The translations under genes were made by a program, and so were the position numbers. The notes below the pieces were generated by a model. That model did no database searches and was not told where the DNA came from. It saw only the letters and a list, made by a program, of their open reading frames with translations. Positions 6,970-10,846 of a stretch of 10,846 nucleotides of DNA are shown here, in pieces. Position 1 is the first letter of the stretch, and every line of letters starts with the position of its first letter. Location of the stretch: positions 1 through 10,846 of the forward strand of contig CALADR010000056.1 of NCBI GenBank assembly GCA_937890845.1. The letters run 5' to 3'. The DNA comes from an uncultured Bacteroidales bacterium. GTDB taxonomy: Bacteria; Bacteroidota; Bacteroidia; Bacteroidales; UBA932.

Positions 6970-8100
6970 ATGAAAAAGAATTTGGCCTGCCACATTATTT
7001 CCTGTATTCTTTTCACACTTTCTTTTATTTCATGTTCTGAGAAGAAGGCAATTCCTGCATACAGTGACAAATGGCTTCTCGTAAATAGCTCCTGCAATAT
7101 TGGAGAGGGTGATGAAATTACAATAAACCCCAAGTTCAGCAGTGAGGAACTTCTGTCTCTGGATTATCATTGGACAACATCTGATTCCGGAATTGTCTCT
7201 ATAATCGAGGACAATAACAGCAGTATAGTCGTAAGAGGTGAAAAAGCGGGAGAGGCAATTATTAAGGTTGAATGTCCCGGTGAGACTAAAAGACTCTCCG
7301 GCTCCATTGTCATATCAGTGGAAAAGAAACCCTTGCGTATTCTTGCTATTGGAAACAGTTTTTCTCAGGATGCTGTCGAACAATATCTTTGGAATCTTTT
7401 TGATGCAGCAGGGGAAGAGGTTATTATCGGTAACCTTTATATTGGGGGGTGTCCTCTGGAGAAACATTGGTCCAATGCATTAAGTGGCAAGGCTGCATAT
7501 GAGTACAGGAAGGTCGAGGGCGGAAACAAGACAAACAAGAAGAATGTATCTCTGTCTGCTGCACTGGCTGACGAAAAATGGGATATTGTCAGCCTCCAGC
7601 AGGCAAGTGACTATTCCGGAATGTACGATACCTATATCCCTTATCTGGATAATATGATAGGTTATGTGAAGGAAAGAGTGACAAACAGAAAACTCAAGAT
7701 AGCTTTTCACCAGACATGGGCTTATGCGGAAAATTCCACTCATCAGGCATTTCTGAATTATGACAAGAGTCAGATGAAAATGTACAATTGTATAGTTTCT
7801 GCTTTGCGGAATGTAAAGGAAAAACATGATGTTGATATTATTATCCCTTGCGGTACAACTATTCAGAATGGAAGAACATCCAGTATAGGAGACAAATTCA
7901 ACAGAGACGGTTATCATCTTGAGGTTACGTACGGGCGTTATGCTGCATCTTGTACCTGGTATGAGAGTATTTCCGGCAAAAGCGTCCTTGAAAACAGCTA
8001 TTTTCCATCATCGGTTGACAAATTCAAAGGTGAAATTGTACGGAAGTCTGCTCACGAGGCTTGCCTTAATCCATATCAAATAACACAAATAACAGAATGA
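6970..8100 (+). CDS. DUF4886-like SGNH-fold hydrolase lipoprotein with N-terminal Ig-like (BIG2-type) domain
   Basis: This is a 376-residue predicted lipoprotein with signal FTLSFISC (Cys22). Residues about 45-117 resemble a bacterial Ig-like BIG2 domain (DYHWTTSDSGIVSI, then GEKAGEAIIKVE and SIVISVEKK). From 122 a DUF4886/SGNH-like domain begins with RILAIGNSFSQD, giving Ser130 as likely nucleophile. Then come IGG (Gly159/160, oxyanion-hole block), KWDIVSLQQASDYSG, and DGYHLEVTYGRYAA with Asp313 and His316 as the rest of a Ser-His-Asp triad. A canonical GxND block is not evident; in this family a Q-x-x-S segment occupies that region. SGNH proteins often act as carbohydrate esterases, so removal of acyl groups from the PUL glycan is the natural guess, but the substrate is not shown. 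It starts 8 nt after the preceding gene, and its TGA stop lies 4 nt before the GH3 start, indicating one operon. Confidence 0.82.
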   Translation: MKKNLACHIISCILFTLSFISCSEKKAIPAYSDKWLLVNSSCNIGEGDEITINPKFSSEELLSLDYHWTTSDSGIVSIIEDNNSSIVVRGEKAGEAIIKVECPGETKRLSGSIVISVEKKPLRILAIGNSFSQDAVEQYLWNLFDAAGEEVIIGNLYIGGCPLEKHWSNALSGKAAYEYRKVEGGNKTNKKNVSLSAALADEKWDIVSLQQASDYSGMYDTYIPYLDNMIGYVKERVTNRKLKIAFHQTWAYAENSTHQAFLNYDKSQMKMYNCIVSALRNVKEKHDVDIIIPCGTTIQNGRTSSIGDKFNRDGYHLEVTYGRYAASCTWYESISGKSVLENSYFPSSVDKFKGEIVRKSAHEACLNPYQITQITE

Positions 8101-8104
8101 TCCT

Positions 8105-10846
8105 ATGATGAAAAAATTAGGGATTGGCATTGCTGCATATCTGTCAGCTATAACATTATTCACAGGAATGACGTTTAACATTTCGGCGCAGGACAGTGGC
8201 GGAGCGTCATTCGGAAAAGATTCTCCGGTACGTATAACTGAAGAACATAAGGCACGCGCGGCCGAACTGGTATCCAAGATGACTCTTGAAGAGAAAATTG
8301 ATTATATTTCAAGCGTCAAGTCATTTGTACTCAGACCTGTAGAGAGATTGGGCATTCCTGAAATAAAAATGGCAGACGGTCCGCAGGGTATCAGGAACAA
8401 TACGATTAGTACTCTGTATCCCAGTGGCATACTGACTGCCGCAACATTCAACAGGGAACTTGCAAACCGCTTGGGACATTCTCTCGGGCAGGATGCAAAA
8501 GCTCGTGGAGTCGCAGTCCTTCTTGGTCCCGGTGTCAACATTTATCGTGCACCGCAGTGTGGAAGAAATTATGAGTATATGGGTGAGGATCCATTCCTTA
8601 CATCTGAAACTGCAAAGCAGTATATACTTGGCGTCCAGGCAGAAGGTGTCCTTGCTACGGTAAAGCATTTTGTGGCGAACAACCAGCTTGAACATGTCCG
8701 TCACAGTGTCAGTTCTGATGTGGATGAAAGGACACTTAATGAGATTTATTTCCCGGCATTCCGTAAAGCGGTACAGGAGGCAGGAGTAGCTTCAGTTATG
8801 GACAGCTACAATCTTGTATGGGGATGTCATTCTACTGAAAATCCATGGCTCAATATTGAGGTTCTCCGTAATCAGTGGGGATTTGACGGAATTGTAATGT
8901 CAGACTGGACATCCGTATATTCTACATTGGGAGCAGCTAATGGCGGCCTTGACCTGGAATGTCCTAAAGGTGTGTATTTTACAAAGGAAAGATTACTTCC
9001 TTTAATAGAGTCAGGAGCAGTTTCTGAAAAAACGATCGATGAGAAGGTGCAGCACCTTCTGCAGACTTTCATTGCATTCGGTCTGTTGGATCGTCCTATG
9101 CAGGATAAGTCTATTCCTCTTGATAATCCTCAGTCATGCAATACAGCTCTTGATATTGCCAGAGAAGGAGTTGTTCTTCTTGAAAACAGGAACGGATGCC
9201 TGCCGATATCAAAAAAGTCAAAGATTCTTGTTATGGGGCCTAATGCCACAGAGATTCCAACAGGTGGAGGAAGCGGTTTTGTAACTCCATATTCTACAGT
9301 TTCCGTATATGATGGAATGAAAACCGTACATGGTGAAAAGAAAGTCACATTGTTGTCAGATGAGGGACTTTACAGGAATATTCTTCCATGGGTATATGCA
9401 GACAGTACTTATGCTGTAAAAGGATTCAGAGCAGATTATTATTGCAATAACAGGCCGGAAGGGAAAATATTCAAGACTGTAATCGAGGAAAATCCTACTC
9501 ATTACTGGAAATATGGAAGTCCGTTTGAGGGGATGCCTGCTGATGGTTTTTCCGTTGTATGGAATGGTGTTCTTAAGGCAGAAGTATCAGGAAAAGTGAG
9601 AGTAAGAATGTCCGGCGATGATGGTTACCGTCTTTTTGTTAATGGAGAGAATGTCGGAGGGCATTGGTCCAATCATTCTTTAAGTTCCCGTTCTGTCTTT
9701 TTTGATATTGAAAAGGGAAAAACATACAGTCTCAAATTTGAGTTTTTTGACAATGCAGGAGAAGGTACGGTAGTTTTCGATGCCGGAGTAATGGATAAAG
9801 AGAAGCTGGTCAAGGCGCTTGGAGAGGCTACCGATGTGGTATTTTGTGCCGGCTTCAATAGTTCAAGTGAAGGAGAAGGGTTTGACAGGCCATTCGCAAT
9901 GCCTAAGGACCAGACAGATCTTATCAACCTTGTGTCTTCACTTCATGATAAGGTATCTGTAATTGTCAATGCTGGCGGTGGTGTTGATTTTAACGGATGG
10001 TCTGAAAATGTGGAGTCTGTCCTTATGGCATGGTATCCTGGTCAGGAAGGTGGACGCGCTATTGCAGAGGTGCTTACCGGCAAGATATCTCCAAGTGGAA
10101 GACTACCTGTTTCCATTGAAAACAAGTGGGAGGATAACCCTGTCTTTAATAGTTATTATGATAAGAATAAGAGAGTTACATATACTGAAGGTGTTTACGT
10201 AGGCTATCGCGGATATGCAAAATCAGGAATTTCTCCAAAATATCCCTTCGGATACGGTCTTTCCTATAGCAGCTTCTCTTATGATTCTCTCAAAATCGAG
10301 AAAACAGGGGTAAATAAGGCAAAAGTCAGCTTCGTTGTAACTAATACAGGAAACATGGATGCTGCAGAGGTAATTCAGATATATGTAGGCGACAATGAAT
10401 CTTCTGTCAAGAGACCGGTTATCGAGCTTAAGGAATATTCAAAGATTTTCCTCAAGAAAGGTGAATCCAGATCTGTTTCACTTAATCTGGGAGAAGACGC
10501 TTTTTCTTTTTTCGATGTTGATACGAAAAGGTTTATAGTTGAGCCAGGTGTATTCACTGTTTATGTCGGTCATTCTTCTGCAGATCTGGTTCTGAAAGGA
10601 GAAGTTGATTTAAGTGAAATTGATGATAAGAATATCCGGCTTACTGAACTTCTGTCGAAAATGACAGTTGAGGAGAAGGTTGGCCAGCTTGTTCTTGTTT
10701 CCGGCAAGTGGGATCTTACGGGTCCCACTGAAGGAAAGGAGTATCTTGATGATATCCGCAGCGGAAAGTGTGGAAATGTCTTCAATGTATTGACCGTAGA
10801 GAATATACGTAAGCTACAGAAAGTGGCGGTCGAAGAAAGTCGTCTT
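8105..10846 (+). CDS. GH3-GH3 fusion glycosidase: complete PA14-containing GH3 followed by start of a BglX-like GH3 (3' truncated by window)
   Basis: The frame is open for 914 codons with no stop. ATG 8105 gives an MMKKLGIG... Sec signal with likely cleavage near ISA-QD (residues 27-30); ATG 8108 is equivalent. No lipobox is seen, so it is probably periplasmic. The first GH3 has KMTLEEK (58-64), MADGP (Asp91), GRNYEYMGEDP (153-163), KH (187-188), DERTL (207-211) and VMSDW with nucleophile Asp267. Its second domain carries a PA14 insertion at about 440-558 (GFRADYY, MSGDDGYRLFVNG). It also has SSEGEGFDRPF with likely acid/base Glu591, and YPFGYGLSY at 713-721. A fibronectin III-like domain spans about 741-836. 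From about 840 a second GH3 N-terminal domain begins: ELLSKMTVEEKVGQLVLVSG, IRSGKCGNVFNVLTVENIRK and VEESRL, closely resembling the start of mature E. coli BglX. GH3 enzymes release terminal sugars from oligosaccharides, beta-glucose most often, but xylosidase or other activities are possible. The end of the second unit lies outside the window. Confidence 0.9.
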   Translation, partial: MMKKLGIGIAAYLSAITLFTGMTFNISAQDSGGASFGKDSPVRITEEHKARAAELVSKMTLEEKIDYISSVKSFVLRPVERLGIPEIKMADGPQGIRNNTISTLYPSGILTAATFNRELANRLGHSLGQDAKARGVAVLLGPGVNIYRAPQCGRNYEYMGEDPFLTSETAKQYILGVQAEGVLATVKHFVANNQLEHVRHSVSSDVDERTLNEIYFPAFRKAVQEAGVASVMDSYNLVWGCHSTENPWLNIEVLRNQWGFDGIVMSDWTSVYSTLGAANGGLDLECPKGVYFTKERLLPLIESGAVSEKTIDEKVQHLLQTFIAFGLLDRPMQDKSIPLDNPQSCNTALDIAREGVVLLENRNGCLPISKKSKILVMGPNATEIPTGGGSGFVTPYSTVSVYDGMKTVHGEKKVTLLSDEGLYRNILPWVYADSTYAVKGFRADYYCNNRPEGKIFKTVIEENPTHYWKYGSPFEGMPADGFSVVWNGVLKAEVSGKVRVRMSGDDGYRLFVNGENVGGHWSNHSLSSRSVFFDIEKGKTYSLKFEFFDNAGEGTVVFDAGVMDKEKLVKALGEATDVVFCAGFNSSSEGEGFDRPFAMPKDQTDLINLVSSLHDKVSVIVNAGGGVDFNGWSENVESVLMAWYPGQEGGRAIAEVLTGKISPSGRLPVSIENKWEDNPVFNSYYDKNKRVTYTEGVYVGYRGYAKSGISPKYPFGYGLSYSSFSYDSLKIEKTGVNKAKVSFVVTNTGNMDAAEVIQIYVGDNESSVKRPVIELKEYSKIFLKKGESRSVSLNLGEDAFSFFDVDTKRFIVEPGVFTVYVGHSSADLVLKGEVDLSEIDDKNIRLTELLSKMTVEEKVGQLVLVSGKWDLTGPTEGKEYLDDIRSGKCGNVFNVLTVENIRKLQKVAVEESRL

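Noticed and set aside
7480..7917. 145-residue open frame on the - strand
   Set aside because: It is antisense to the SGNH gene, with Cys/Ile-rich sequence and no recognisable motif; the + strand frame contains the conserved motifs.
1..10846. Insertion sequences, CRISPR arrays, tRNA or rRNA genes, phage or defence genes
   Set aside because: None seen: there are no spaced direct repeats, transposase motifs or tRNA-like structures, and nearly all sequence is accounted for by PUL genes.

Overview
The window is a segment of a polysaccharide utilization locus (PUL) from a Bacteroidota bacterium, most likely order Bacteroidales. The evidence is a SusC/SusD/SusE-type gene series, several lipoproteins whose signal peptides end in a short lipobox Cys, gene starts without a clear Shine-Dalgarno sequence, and tightly packed carbohydrate-active genes. 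All genes lie on the + strand and nearly the whole window is coding. Genus and target glycan cannot be read from the sequence.

Layout. Positions 1-308 hold the C-terminal end of a SusC-like TonB-dependent receptor. Positions 322-2262 hold its SusD-like glycan-binding lipoprotein, split by an in-frame TGA at 1051-1053. A SusE/F-like surface glycan-binding lipoprotein follows (2289-3644). The only sizeable intergenic gap (3645-3739) holds a strong hairpin, then come the enzymes. Two tandem paralogs (3740-5343 and 5354-6961) resemble DUF4832-type proteins and look like uncharacterised (beta/alpha)8-barrel glycosidases. The first is broken: a net loss of about 58 nt with a frameshift near 4994-5016 separates its intact barrel from its C-terminal domain. 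Next is a DUF4886-like SGNH-fold lipoprotein with an N-terminal Ig-like domain (6970-8100). Last is a long GH3 reading frame from 8105 that is still open at the window end. It holds a complete GH3 enzyme with a PA14 insertion, and from about residue 840 it starts a second, BglX-like GH3 catalytic domain.

How the genes would work together (inference from the PUL paradigm). SusE-like and SusD-like lipoproteins capture a glycan at the surface and SusC imports oligosaccharides. The DUF4832-like proteins and the SGNH hydrolase would trim backbone or substituents, and the periplasmic GH3 protein would release terminal sugars. The hairpin after the SusE-like gene could lower expression of the enzymes relative to the binding and transport genes.

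Most notable points: a probable GH3-GH3 fusion of two different GH3 clades; a pair of putative glycosidases with two conserved glutamates at positions expected of clan GH-A catalytic residues; and two separate gene-breaking lesions in one operon, which means either a decaying PUL or assembly error. TGA serves as a normal stop in two other genes here, so a changed genetic code is unlikely.
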